Shown here: one piece after another, positions 1 to 13,566 of the stretch | Layout: each line of letters begins with the position of its first letter | Position numbering within the stretch: the first letter of the stretch is position 1 | NCBI GenBank assembly: GCA_010909165.1 | Contig: VJWM01000068.1 | Location: 186,001-250,000, forward strand | Reading direction: 5' to 3' | Origin: Anthoceros angustus | Taxonomy: Eukaryota; Streptophyta; Anthocerotopsida; Anthocerotales; Anthocerotaceae | DNA length: 64,000 nt | The notes under the pieces: generated by a model | Seen by the model: only the letters and a program-made list of their open reading frames with translations | What the model was told of the DNA's origin: nothing | Databases searched by the model: none | Program-made: the position numbers and the translations under genes

Positions 1-36
1 TGACTGAACCCTTGTGACTGACATTCTCCAATGTAG

Positions 37-3000
37 GCGAGAGATAGTGCCAGAAAGATTGTTGCTACTTACAGGCTCTGCAGTGAGCAGCTATCAAGTC
101 AGGAGCATTATGACTATGGTATGAGAGCCGTGATGGCTGTCCTTCGAGCTGCCTCCAATTTGAAGCAACGATACCCTGACGAGGATGAGTATGTCCTCAT
201 GCTGCGATCCATCATCGACGTGAATCTCTGCAAATTTTTGTCACAAGACGTCCCCCTGTTCAACGGTATTGTCTCGGATCTATTCCCTGGAGTCATCCTT
301 CCTGAGCCGGATTACACCCTCCTGGACAAAGGTCTGAGAGACAACTGCCAGAAGAGAAACTTGCAACCTACCAAGTACTTCATGACCAAATGCATTCAGC
401 TGTATGAGATGATCATAGTGCGTCATGGGCTCATGCTCGTGGGTCTCCCATTCTCTGGGAAGACTTGCGCCATCAGAGTTCTACAAGGAGCCTTGACAGA
501 CTTATCTGTGCTTGGCAATAACAACGAAAGACGAGTGCAGGTAAAATACGACCTCCAGTTCCTCGTACGGCTACTGTCTGAATATCCAGACGTCGGGTGG
601 CGTGACAAATCTTTGATTGCAGGTTGCCACTGTCAATCCCAAGTCTGTGACTATGGGGCAACTGTACGGAGCAAATGATCCCATGACCATGGAATGGCTT
701 GATGGAGTCCTTGCTATCCAGTTCCGGAATCTTGCAGCTGATCCTTCCAAAGACAGGAAGTGGCTTGTACTTGATGGCCCAGTTGATGCCATTTGGATTG
801 AGAACATGAACACAGTGCTGGACGACAACAAGAAGCTGTGTCTGCCCAACAGTGAAATCATCCAGATGTCCCCTTCCATGAACATGATTTTCGAGGTGAG
901 TAGCCAGGCAGCTTTGTTTGGGCTCTGGATCAATGTCATTGCAACAAATAGAGAGCCTAAAGTCGAAGTGTGCAGGTGGGAGATCTGGCAGTTGCATCTC
1001 CAGCCACAGTCAGTAGGTGCGGAATGGTGTATCTGGAGCCACATCAGCTGGGATGGCATCCACTAATGCTTTCCTGGATGGTCACCTTGCCCAAGGCTCT
1101 ACCTGACGCGAACAAGAAGCATCTGCAAGGTCTATTCGACTGGCTGGTGCCAGCGTGCCTGAAGTTCAAGAACAGGCAGATCAAGGACATTAATCCCAAC
1201 TCAGACACTCAGCTGGTGAACACGCTCATGCGCACCTTCTACAGCCTGATACAGGAGCTGAAGACAGAGGAAGGCGTGAAGGTGCTGGGGAAGGAGAAAC
1301 TGGCCACCTGGATCGATTCCATCTTTATCTTCTGCATGGTGTGGTCCATTGGGGCGACGGGAGAGAACGACGGCAGGGTCCTGTTCGACAAATTTCTGAG
1401 AGTCCTGGTGACTGGAACGGTTCCTCCAGGCTACGAGCTCTGGGTGCCGGAGAAGCACGAGACACTCCTCTGCCAGATGCCTTCGGACGAGAATGGGGCG
1501 ATTCTGCACGACTACATGTTTGACAAGAATGTGGGTAATTGGCGGTCATGGTCGGACACCATTGTACCGGTGGAAATCCCGGAGGAAGCCAACTTCAGCG
1601 AGATCATCATCCCCACCAAGGACCAGATGCGCTACACCTTCCTCCTGGACAAGGCCATCCAGTATGGGAGCCCGATGCTCATGGTGGGGTCCACAGGGAC
1701 GGGCAAGTCCATCTACGTTAACCGCCACCTGCTTCAAGGCCTGTCCCGGGAGAAATTCAGCAGTGTCTTGGTGTGCTTCTCGGCCAGGACATCGGCTAAC
1801 ATGACCCAGAACCAGATTGACATGTCCCTTAACAGACGCAAGCGGGGCTACTACGGTCCCCCAGTGGGCAAGAAGTGTGTGATATTCATTGATGATCTCA
1901 ACATGCCTCAGGTGACGTGCACTATCCGTGAGCTGCACACTCAAGCTGCTCCGAACTCTCCTTTGATGGATGTTGCTTGTGTTGTTTGCAGCCAGAGGTG
2001 TATGGAGCACAACCACCCATAGAGCTTCTCAGGCAGTACATGGACCATGGAGGATGGTATGGCAGGGACAATGCCTTCCGCAACCTGCTGGATGTGCAGT
2101 TTCTTGGTGCCATGGGTCCTCCTGGCGGAGGCAGGAGCATGGTGACCTCACGATACATTCGCCATTTCAACTCTGTTGCCATGTCTCTGGTACTGGCTCA
2201 TCACAGCTCAGGCACTTGGTTGCATGTCTTTGTTCTGTCTGTTCTGAGCTTTTCTCTGCCCTGTGTGCCAGGTCGCTGAAGATTCGTTACAGCTCATTTT
2301 CGCGACTATTCTGAATTGGCACCTCAACATCCGGTCTCAGTTTCCTTATGATGTTGGCCATTTGGCAAAGACCATAATATCTTCGACTATGAAGGTGTAC
2401 AACGAAGCTCGCACAAGACTCTTACCAACTCCAACAAAGTCGCATTACACCTTCAATCTCCGTGACTATGCAAGGGTTATACAGGTGTGATCTCAGCTGA
2501 CTTGGTAGCCTCTTTCACATGCCTGGCGTACAGGCTGTGGAAATCTGTGCACAACATGCTGATAATTGGATTCTGTCATTGGTGCAGGGCATAATGCTGC
2601 AGGAAACTTCAACTGTACGACCTGGCAAGGAAGGTGGCAAGCAGCACATACGGCTGTGGGTGCATGAATGCATGAGGGTGTTCTATGACCGCCTTGTGGA
2701 CGACCCAGATAGGGAATGGCTGATCCGCTACCTTAGAGAGCTCACCAAATCGGATTTTGAGGAAGACTTTGACAAGCTGTTCGGTCGCTTGAGATCCGCT
2801 CCTGATGTACCTCTCGGTCAGAATGAGATGAGAAGGTACTTTGCAAACTGTTGGCATATCATGTTTGCATCAAGTGTTCGCATTGGTCAGCAGAACATGC
2901 ATTCTGAACAGCCAGGCAGCTACAGTATATACAAATGAATGGAACTTAATACGCAGGTGCATGTTTGGAGATTTTTCAATAGAGGATCCCGATAATCGTG

Positions 3001-6000
3001 TTTATGATGAGATTATTGAGATACCTCCAGTGATAGCCATTGTTGAGAACTATCTCAAGGATTTCAATGGAGTTAGCAAAAGACCCATGAATCTTGCTAT
3101 CTTTTTGTTTGCTGTTGAGCATATTTCTCGTATTTGCCGTATTTTGAAACAACCAGGGGGAAACATGTTGTTGGTTGGAGTTGGTGGAAGTGGGAGGCAA
3201 AGTTTGACACGCCTAGCAGCCTCCATCTATGGAATGGACGTTTACCAGGTTAGGTTTGACCCCATGACGATCCAGCAAGCTGCTTGGCTGTTGTGTCCCC
3301 ATGTGCTGCTCATTGCAAAGCATCAAAGCGAACTTTTGTCTGGGTACAGTAAGTAGACGATTGGTCTAGCCATTGTAAGGTGATCAAAGACCGTACATCA
3401 TCAGTCACTCATGTCTATGGCAGGTGGAAATCAGCAAAAGCTACACCAAGGTGGAGTGGAGAGAAGATCTTAAGCTAATGCTTAAGAAGTGTGGAGCTGA
3501 TCCAGGACGTCCAGGTGTGTTCCTGTTTAGTGACACACAGATCACTGATGAAGGATTTGTTGAGGACATAAACAACTTGCTGAATGCTGGGGAGGTAACA
3601 ATACTTGGACCTGGGACCTTGTTTCCGCCCTGACACTCCATTGTCTGAATTGAATCATATCATAGGCAACAGTAAGCACCTGATCTTCTCCTGTGGCAGG
3701 TTCCCAACATGTACCCCAGTGATGAGAAAGCTCAGGTTACTGAGCTTGCAAGAGAGGCAGCTAAAAAGCAGGGGAAAGTGATGGAAACATTACCAGAAAT
3801 TTGGAGATTCTTTGTTGACCAGTGTCGTATGAAATGCCATGTCATATTTTGTATGAGTCCTGCGGGGCAAGCCTTTAGAAATAGATTAAGGCAGTTTCCC
3901 TCGCTAGTCAACTGCTGCACAATCGACTGGTTCCAGGTGTGGTACCTAGAATCTTGGCTCACATCATGTTGTATCTGCCGATGGTAACACAATAGTTTAT
4001 TCGAAAGGTGTGTATTGGTGCCAACAGGACTGGCCAGAAGATGCTCTTGAGGCTGTTGCGTTAAAGTTCCTGCGGACCATGCAGATGGAAGATTCAATCC
4101 GGACCAGCATTGTGAAAATATGCAAGGTAACAAGTTGTGGAGATGCACTTTAGTACAGCTTCATGCAGGTTTTGCCTAAAACAAGGTCGCTTCGAATAGC
4201 TATTTTTTTTTCTGTTTCTTACACTGTGATGTCACCTTTGCAGTCCGAGTCTCTTTGGGTCACAGAACAATATGTGCTGTTTGCTTTTCTCTCCCAGGCT
4301 TTCCATGAGAATGTGCGTGTCTATTCCTTGCAATTCAAAGAGAAGCTAGGGCGGTACAACTACTTGACTCCTACTTCGTACCTAGAACTCATCACATCCT
4401 TTCAGGTAGACAGTCTAAACTGTCCTTGTTGTATCCTCTGTAACTCATGCAGCATGCAGCCCACATACTAAAGTTTCAGTTATAATGATTAATGTTGGAG
4501 AAATCTGGCAGACTCTTCTCAATACAAAACAGGATGAGAACATCCGGCAAAGGAGAAGGTACGAGGTTGGTCTTGACAAGCTGGCGTCTAGTGCTGTACA
4601 AGTTGCTGTAATGCAGGAAGAGCTGACAGAGCTGAAGCCTAAGCTGATAGTGACGGTATGTTCTCCTAACAAGTCCTCCTATTGAACACGTGGCTTTTGG
4701 AGATCCTCATTTGGCCAGATGCACTTCGATGTGAGTAGTGTGCAAAGGGGCCTCAAATGTCTGCTTGGCAGGTAGAAGAAGTGGAAAAGCTTATGGCGAT
4801 AGTGGAGAAGGAAAAAAAGGAAGTAGTTGAGCCCAAGAAACAAGTTGTCCAACATGATGAGGCAGAGGCAAATAAGCAAGCAGCAGAAGCTAAGAGCATA
4901 AAGGATGAGTGCGAGGCAGCTCTGGCTGTTGCAATGCCAGCACTAAATGAGGCATTGTCAGCACTCGACACTCTCTCAGCCAATGACATCAACTATGTCA
5001 AGAAGCTAACCAATCCTCCAGCTGCTATCAAACTGGTTCTGGAGGCTGTGTGTGTAATTCTTGATGTAAAGCCTGTTAAGATGCCCGACGGCAAAGGTGG
5101 GCATATTATGGATTATTGGAAGCCATCTGTGACCCTCCTCAACAACAAAGACTTCTTGCAAAACTTGAAGGAGTATGACAAGGATAATATTGAAGCAAAG
5201 ATCATTGCGAAAGTTCGTGCTAATTACACTACAAATCCAGATTTCACGCCAGAGAAGGCTGCTCATGCATCTGTAGCGGCTGAGGGACTTTGCAAGTGGA
5301 TATTGGCTATGGACAAGTATGATGTAGTGGCTAAAGTTGTGTCACCCAAGAAACAGAAGTTGAAAGCCGCGGAGGACAAGTATGAAGCTGTTATGGTTGG
5401 ATTACGAGCAAAGCAGAAGGAGTTGAAAGCTCTTCTGGACAAGCTTGGCGAATTGGAGGCAAACCTAGATGTCAACATGGCGAAGAAGGAGAATCTTCAG
5501 GTGCATTGCATCTTCCAAGACTCAGGTTGCTTGCAGTGATAATTGCTCTCTCAATTTTCCGCTCTTCTGCATCAGGATTTGTTGGAATTGTTGTTCTTTA
5601 CCATTGCCAAGGTGTTGGAAACTGACCTACCTTTATCTTCTCTTTGTTGGCAGCATGAAGTCAAAATGTGCACAGTGAAGCTTGAAAGAGCAGAACAGCT
5701 TATTGGAGGTCTTGGAGGGGAGCGCGTGCGTTGGATAAATGCAGCAAAGGAATTGGAAGGCAAATATGGTGATCTTACAGGGGATGCCCTTATTGCAGCT
5801 GGTGTAATAGCTTATCTTGGTGCTTTTACTGCCGGGTAAGTCAAGCTGAATCAAACCTGTTGGATAAGTAAATTAAGAGGGCTTCAATAGCTCTCAAGTG
5901 CAAAGTCAGAAGGCATTAAAATCACATCTGCTTTCTGGTTTTGAAATATGAAGCTTTTTCTGATTCAGCTATCGCCAAGAGATTATAGAGGGTTGGGTGA

Positions 6001-9000
6001 AGCTGTGCAGCGAGGAAAAAATTCCGCGCTCTTCTCACTTCTCATTGAAAGGCATTCTGGGAAATCCAGTTCACATCCGTGAGTGGATGATTGCTGGGCT
6101 TCCTAACGATGCTGTGTCTATAGACAACGGTATTATTGTAGCCAATGCGCGAAGGTGGCCTCTTATGATAGACCCACAGGTTAAATTATACTTTTGCTTG
6201 TAACTGCTTGGTTTAACCACTTACTGGCTGTTTATTGAGGCTCTGGTTGAACTTGAGTAGGGTCAAGCAAACAAATGGATCCGGAATATGGAGCGGGAGA
6301 GGAATCTGCAGATTATCAAACTTGGAACTGAGTATGGTCGTGTTCTGGAGAATGCAATACAATTTGGTTTACCAGTGCTCCTCGAGAACATTGGGGAGGA
6401 GATTGATCCGGCTTTGGAGCCACTCCTACTGAAGCAGGTATGCCTAGAGAGTGGTTGACAGGAAAGTTGGTGTTGCAGAACAAAGTAAATGCATTGATCA
6501 AGGTTCTCATTCTCTGTCCTGTCTTTGCAGATCTTCAAGACTGGGGGAGTGATGTGTATCAAACTTGGTGATGCAGTCATAGAATACAACAACGATTTTC
6601 GCTTTTACATAACCACAAAGCTTCGGAACCCACACTATCTTCCAGAAATTGCTGTTAAGGTTACTCTCCTTAATTTCATGATTACAAAGGAGGGTTTGTC
6701 GGACCAGCTACTTGGTGTGGTTGTGGCCCGTGAAAGGCCGGACCTGGAGACGCAAAAGAGTGAGCTCGTCGTCCAGGTGAGCAATGGCCATTTATGATGG
6801 GAACATTTGAATTGTGACGCCTAGGATTCTGATTGAACATTGAAGACCGTTCCCAGATCCTGAGCCATTTGTTGCCTTTCAGAGTGCTGAGAACAAGCGA
6901 AGGTTGAAGGAATTAGAAGATCAGATTTTGGAAGTTCTTTCCAGCAGTGAGGGCAATATCCTTGAGGATGAGACTGCAATCAAGATCATATCAGAATCCA
7001 AAGTGGTTGGAAACGATATTACTGTGAAGCAAGTAAGATGCTCATGTGATCACAAGTATTAAGGGTTCAGGCTTGGAGCTCGAGTTTCGAGCCTTTGGAG
7101 GAAATTGGTAAATGTGCTTTACTTGACAGGGACTTGCAGAGGTCACGGAGAAGAAAATTGATGAAGCTCGCAAAGGATATGCCACATGTGGGGAATACGC
7201 TGCTGTCTTGTTCTTTTGCATCACCGACCTGGCCAATATTGACCCAATGTATCAGTACAGTTTACCATGGTTTGTGGGCCTTTTCGTCACTTCAATAACG
7301 ACAAGTAAAAAGTCAACCGACCTGGTTCTACGCCTGACCATCATTCAAGACCATTTTCTGCTTGCGTTGTACAATAATGTTTGTCGCTCCCTCTTTGAGA
7401 AAGACAAGCTTTTGTTATCATGTCTTCTGGCGGCTCGCCTCCTCCAGATGAGGGGGGAGATATCAGTGCCAGAGTGGATGTTCTTTTTGACAGGGGGGGT
7501 AGGAGCATCTGCTCTTCCAAATCCTGCTCCAGAATGGATATCTGAGAAAGCTTGGGCAGAGCTGAATCGTCTGGGTAAAATGCCAGTGTTTGCCAAGCTG
7601 ATTCCTCATATGACCTCGCATCTGCGAGAGTGGAAAGTCATTTTTGACTCCCTAGAACCCCACAAGGAGACAGTGCCTGGTGACTTGAAGCTGAATCCTT
7701 TCCAAAGATTAATGCTCATGCGGTGTACAAGGCCAGATAAAGTCATTCCCTCCATCCAAGATTTTGTCGTTGAGAAGCTGGGTTCAGAGTTTGTCCAGCC
7801 TCCTGTGTTCAACCTGGACACGACTTACAAGGATTCAAGTGCAGCCATGCCTCTTATATTTGTCCTGACACCCGGAAGTGATCCTACAGCATCTCTTCTG
7901 AAATTTGCAGGTACAATGTTTTGGTTTTCTGCCATCCTCTGCCTCATGACCTCGCTGGCTATTGAAACCCTTTCCTGCCGGGATGCTGACCATCTGTATG
8001 TAATATGCAGCTGATAAGGAGATGTCTGAAAAGATTGCTGTAATATCGTTAGGACAAGGGCAAGGCCCAAAGGCAAGCATTATGATCAATGACGGCCAAG
8101 TGGCAGGTATGGACATATATCATGCCTCCATCCGTACGAAGATCGCCTGGCATTGTGATTGCATATATTAGACTTTTCTTCCAGTGATTATCACTCATCT
8201 GGCTTTAGACGTGAAACAGGTTCATGGGTTCTACTTCAAAATTGCCATCTTGCTCCTTCATGGATGCCAACATTGGATAGGATTTGTGAGGGTATTACGA
8301 ATGAAAATACACATCAGGATTTCCGACTGTGGCTAACCTCATATCCTAGCCCTCAATTTCCCATCACTATTTTGCAGGTTCCTTTTGCAATAATTGACCA
8401 TCATTTTGTCATTTCAAGCAGCAATTGCCTTCAAAATGCACTGTGCTTTACTTTGGGCTTCTGGGCTTCTCTGTGGCAGAATGGTCTGAAGATGACGTTT
8501 GAGCCCCCCAAGGGCGTTCGAGCTAACATGAGGCGATCTTTTACGCTTGACCCCATCTCTAATGAGGAGTTCTTTGAAAGCTGCAGTAAACCAAAGGTTT
8601 TCAAAAGTCTTCTATTTGGTCTTTGTTACTTCCATGCTGTCATACAAGAGAGGCGAACTTTCGGCCCTCTTGGTTGGAACATACCGTATGGATTTGATGA
8701 TGGAGACCTGAGAATAAGGTAAGGCATTTGTGATTTTGAGGGATCGTGCAGCTGTGTGAACGTGAATGTTACTCCTCTAATAGTGATGTCATCCGTAATC
8801 CCTTTTCAGCTTTCTTCCTTTGTTTTGTAATTCTGCGCAGCGTTCGGCAACTGCACATGTTAGTCAATGAGGCTGGTGAGGTTCTTCCTCTCGAAGCCTT
8901 GAATTATGTGACTGGAGAGTGCAATTACGGAGGTCGTGTTACTGGTAATTACTCAGTCACTTGTGCTACTGTCGCATTTGCTTTGCGCTGTTCAATACTA

Positions 9001-10532
9001 AAGCATTGGGATTTTCATTTTCAGACGATAAAGACAGACTTCTTCTCAATACCATGTTAAGATCAGTTTACAACTTGGGCATGATACAAGAAGGGTACAA
9101 GCTTTCTGAATCTGGCATCTACACTACTCCTCCAGTGGGAAATCTGGAGCTCTGGAACAAGATCATTGATGATTATCCTGTGATTCCAGCACCAGAAGCT
9201 TTTGGCTTGCACTCCAATGCAGATATCACGAAAAACATGAATGGCACAAATCTTATGTTGAACTCCATGCTATTAACGTCAGCAGACATGGTTGGTGGCG
9301 GAGGTGGGGCATCAAGTAGTGCAGATGCAGGGGTGGGGAGTGTTGTGAAGGAGATACTTGCCACTCTGCCGGCAAACTTTGATATTGAAGCATCTGAGCT
9401 GAAGTACCCTGTGATGTACGAGGAAAGTATGAATACGGTGCTTAGTCAGGAGATGACTCGCTTCAACAGGCTGCTTGAAAGGCAAGCACTTGAATAGCTC
9501 ACACAGTCTACACTTGTTGTCGTGGAACAAAGTCCTTGTTCCCTATCCAGCCGAATATGAACATTTCAAAGCTCAGACGGTTCCTTCCCAATTTTTATTG
9601 CAGGATACGGTCATCTTGTGTCAGCATGGAGAAGGCAATAGCTGGTGTCGTTGTGATGTCTGCTGACCTGGAGACAGCGTACAGGAGCATTGCAGTCAAT
9701 CAGGTACGTCTTCAGGAGACTTCTCCTTGGGTATCTGAAGTGGCGGCTTCTCTGTCTGGCATCACCATTTGGATGAAGTTGTGAGTCACCAAATGCTGCC
9801 TTTCACCACGACAATGTTCAAACAGCCCTGATGTGGTGTCACGCTTGACTGTGTCATTATCAGGTGCCAGCAATGTGGACGAAAGTGTCGTATCCATCCT
9901 TGAAACCACTTGCCTCGTACATGAAAGACCTCATGGACCGTTTGAAGATGTTACAGACATGGTTTGAAAAAGGAGTGCCTGCAGTGCACTGGGTCAGTGG
10001 GTTCTTCTTTGCGCAGTCCTTCATGACTGCAGCGCTTCAAAATTTTGCACGGAGGTATCTATTCTCTACATTGAAAACCTTGTTCGCTACAACTCAACTC
10101 CCTCTCGAGATGGAAACTGTAATCAGTTGTTGCTTCTTCTGCAGGAAGCGGCTGGCTATTGACACTCTTGCTTTCAACTTCTACATGCTGGATACGGAGC
10201 CTAAAGAATTACCCGAAACAGGAGTTTACATCAGAGGACTCTTTCTGGAAGGTTGTGCATGGGATCATGTCAACAAATGCCTATGCGAGTCCAAGCCGAA
10301 GGTGCTGTATGTTCCAGCTCCCATGATGTGGCTCAAGCCGGTTCTTATTACGGAGCTGAATCTGGCGGACTGCTACAACTGCCCAGTGTACAGAACAGCA
10401 GAAAGGAGAGGAGTTCTGGCCACAACCGGCCACTCCACAAACTTTCTGATGTACGTAAGGATGCCCTCCAAACATCCACCAAGTCACTGGATCAAGCGTG
10501 GAGTGGCAATGCTTTGCAGTTTAAGTGACTAG
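37..10532 (+). CDS. Axonemal inner-arm dynein heavy chain (DNAH3/7/12-like), 5' partial
   Basis: Motor ATPase of the sperm axoneme. 27 exons are visible: 37-540, 623-895, 976-1911, 1992-2189, 2272-2484, 2588-2835, 2957-3248, 3424-3594, 3700-3936, 4028-4126, 4298-4405, 4512-4655, 4772-5500, 5654-5835, 5969-6179, 6261-6437, 6531-6776, 6883-7032, 7130-7910, 8011-8106, 8220-8377, 8480-8718, 8841-8944, 9025-9481, 9604-9703, 9864-10054, 10145-10532. They join to 2543 residues plus TAG. Seen: AAA2 P-loop GLPFSGKT (442-465), AAA3 P-loop GSTGTGKS (1687-1710) and Walker [12 protein letters not shown]4 P-loop GVGGSGRQS (about 3176-3205), coiled-coil stalk and microtubule-binding tip (about 4512-5800), AAA5/AAA6, and a C-terminus ending [15 protein letters not shown]. 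Tail, linker and AAA1 P-loop lie upstream of the window. The C-terminal segments KVLY..MMWLKP and [15 protein letters not shown] favour the monomeric DNAH3/7/12 group over DNAH1; this is judged from memory of the families. All introns are GT-AG except intron 9482-9603. Confidence 0.96.
9482..9603 (+). other. GC-AG intron in the dynein gene
   Basis: Exon 24 ends ...CTT GAA AG and is followed by GCAAGC. The next exon starts at 9604 after ttgcag with G ATA CGG. Joining gives [14 protein letters not shown], the continuation expected in this dynein family. No GT donor in the correct frame lies nearby, so this is the minor GC-AG splice class. Confidence 0.85.
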
Positions 10533-11149
10533 CGTGTATAGTACAGATAGCAGAAAAAACCCAAAACTCCAGCTCTGCCGTTCCTTCAGCACACACTGCA
10601 TTGCTGACGGCTGAATGTGCATAGTAGCAGGCGTTCAAATATGTTGCCGGCCATGTCTGAGCTTTGACGACCATACATACTTAGGACAAGGTGTCCGGGG
10701 TTCAACAACCCATGCAATCTAGGACAACCCATGCAAACTGGACCCAAGCAAAGCCCATGAGCTAATGTGTCTGCAAGTCCCATGCGTGTAAATATTCGTC
10801 TCTTGACGTGTCGCGGGAAAGTCTGAAATTCCGATTTCTTATTGGCAAATCGTGTCCACTGTGACACTGGATTAAGCTCGTCCCACCGTCTCCTGCACGC
10901 TCGGTCAAATTCACCTGCGATGATGAGCGTAGGCGGCTCTCCGGATGCGCCGGCGACGTCTTAAGCTGCATTTCTGCGCCGCACTTTGGAGCGACCAGAA
11001 GAATGTGTCGGAAGATGAGGTCTCGTGGCTGCTTCCGCGGACGTCCTCTGCTTCAATGGAGAGTCTCCAGTAGCTGAGGAGTTCATACCTTGGACTTGGC
11101 TGCTACCAGAAGCGCCTACTGAAGGCAGTGAGACGTAAGGGGGGCCGAG
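10533..11149. other. Intergenic: dynein 3' end and UNC50 5' flank
   Basis: No coding sequence recognised. It should hold the dynein 3' UTR and the UNC50 promoter/5' UTR. No convincing TATA box or canonical AATAAA was seen. Confidence 0.6.
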
Positions 11150-13566
11150 ATGCTGCCCACGGTGGCGCGGGGCCGGCCCGCTGGCTACAGGGGCAATTCC
11201 TTCCTGCCCCAGTACCTGAGGAGAATTATCAAGGTATTATGACTGCTCTTGTCTCTTCCCCCTGTAGGAACTTGGTGCGATTGCTGTTAGGTTGAGCAAA
11301 ATCTTGGAGGCTTGGAATTCGTGGTTTTGGCAGCTGGGAGCAATTCGGCCCCAGTCACTGAGAACCAGAAAATCAGTGAGCCACTTCGTTCAGGAAGTGG
11401 GGTATTTACTTCAGGCACAGCTTTTAGTATGTAGATTCCTGGGGATCAGATGCAGTGCAGTGGAGTTTCATCGGAATTGTTGGTGAACTGCAATAGGTTT
11501 TGTCCACCTCCCGTGTTATTAATTCGAGTGGATAGGTGTCACAAAGTTGAACACAGAAGCTGCCGATACTTGCTCACCCGACCTCTCGCGCATTTCTGAA
11601 TATGTGGATGGAACATCTCATAGAAAACCCTAGAAATCTTGAAGCTCACATCACAGCTCTGGACGTGGGACAGAAGTTGTCCAACGTTACAAAGCTGCAG
11701 TTGTATGTTATTCCTCATCGTTATTGCAACTTCCTAAATTGGCAACAGTAAGTTCATTGCAAATGCAATCAAATGCAGAACCTGTCCTTCAGAAGAAGAG
11801 GAAGAGACTTCTATTCCAGCTCCCATTCTTCGGTGGGTACTGATGAAGACTTGGCCGTGAACGCAGTGGACGTCTGCTAATTTTCCTGTGCAAGCTTGGC
11901 CTTCTGGGGTCTGTGAGCCTTTATCACTGCAAATGTAGTGGGAGGGTATTGATTTCCAGGACCGGCTGTGTTGTCTCCTTACAGTGGCGCCAAATGGACA
12001 TTGAGTATACATTCTGGCAGATGCTGCACCTTTGCACGTCACCGAAAGTTGTGTGAGTGCTTCTTGCCTCCTCGTTGGGAGACATGTCCCTTAATCAGTG
12101 TACAGCACTATGCAAGGTGTTCTCTTTTATGTCTAATATGCTCCATTTGGATTTGCATGGCCAATTGAACTCGTTCCAGCTATCAGCATACCAAGTATCA
12201 CAAACGTAGGTTATCTGGTTAACTTTCTATACTCTTTTGTTTTGCATCCCTATAGCTATCTATGGGTTCTACCCGGTTGAAGGTGTTTAACGCTACCAGT
12301 AATGTTATGCAGAGACCAAGAATCAGTGGGCTCGAGATGATCCTGCCTTTGTCGTAATTAGTTGCGTGCTGTTGGCAGTAGCTGCATCAGCGTATTGTGC
12401 CGCGTAAGTCTTTGAACCATTTGTGGTAAATGGCTGCCCCAATCTGTGGACATGTCTTGCCAAGGTACTTACCTTTTGGTGTTCCTCACTCTTTCAGGTT
12501 TGCCAAAAGTATATCTGGCACTTGGTTCATTATCCTGTCTGTGGTGTGTTTTCATTTTTTGCTAGCAGGGGCATCCTTGGCTACCATCTGCTGGTACATC
12601 CTTTGTTGTCACTCATTTCAGCATCAGCTAGGAACATTCTTTTGTTGTGAGGTTGTGCGAGATTTTCCTTACACCGAGATGTGGGGTCCTCCTTGGTGGA
12701 ATGGTTTGTCCGGAATATCCTCCTCCTCACTAGTTTGCTTTGCTCTACGATGTTGTCTGCCAGGTTTCTTTCCAATCATTATCTTCGAGAAGAAGCAGTA
12801 CATACTCATGTTGTAGAACAACGGGTGGAATGGTAAGCTTTTCTTCTGTTATGCTCACTGGATGTAGTTTATGTTTGTATAGTCGCAGTTGTGCTGTGTG
12901 GAGATCGCTGCGCTGTGCTGTGTTGAGATTTTTGTGCTGTGCTGATGGTTGTTTAAAATGTGTACGCACAGGCTTTATGCGTTTGACATACACTGCAATG
13001 CCTATTTTCCCGTTTTTGTGATTCTTTATGGTAACTTTCTGATCTTCGGCTTGAAGTGCTCTAGAGTTACCAACTGGTCCGCCTTCACTCTTGCATCACT
13101 TGCAACCTGATAAGTCCATATTCTTTTGCAGTTGTCCAATACTTCCTATCCCCCGTACTTCTATCCAGCGCATTTGGTTCTGTTTTGCTGTCCAACCTAC
13201 TCTATCTGACAGCTCTTTCCTATTATCACTATCTGAACTTTCTTGGATACGACGGTAATACATCCTATCGCTACTTGTCCAGCCATTGCCTTGGCAAATC
13301 TGCCTTTTGATTGAAGATATCATGATGTCGAACTCTATGTGCAGTGCTTCCATTTCTGGAACGAACCACGTTTTTCGTATATCCAATTGGGGTTCTTCTT
13401 CTACTATTCCCATTATGTAAGTCCTAAGTATTCCCATAAGGTAGACACTCCCTGTCGGATGCGAGTTGACCGTTCCTCACATGGACGTTGTGCTTGTGAT
13501 GTGAAAGCAGCGGTTCTGACAGGGTTCAATCCAACTCGATTTGCTCTTAGCTTTTATTTCAGTTGA
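11150..13566 (+). CDS. UNC50: UNC-50 family Golgi/inner nuclear membrane protein
   Basis: Complete gene split into ten small exons: 11150-11233, 11985-12052, 12180-12205, 12313-12403, 12498-12593, 12764-12832, 12972-13030, 13132-13254, 13345-13416, 13511-13566. All introns are GT-AG and the sum is 744 nt (247 residues plus TGA), close to the usual 250-260 residues. Signature pieces read in order: LPQYLRRIIK, WRQMDIEYTFWQMLHLC, TSPKVVYQHTKYHKQTKNQW, ARDDPAFVVI, then hydrophobic segments, HYLREEA, VEQRVEWLYAFDIHCNAYF, YYHYLNFLGYD, LPFLERTTFFVYPIG and the ending GFNPTRFALSFYFS. UNC-50 proteins are multipass membrane proteins of the early secretory pathway; in animals they are needed for nicotinic receptor assembly, while the plant role is poorly known. 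The first intron (751 bp) is much longer than the rest. The start ATG opens with MLPTVARGRP, as in plant homologues I remember. Confidence 0.95.

Noticed and set aside
2485-2587. Reading through dynein introns as extended frames (for example 1912-2022, 7911-8010)
   Set aside because: Family alignment and GT-AG borders place these in introns; removal restores one continuous 2543-residue frame.
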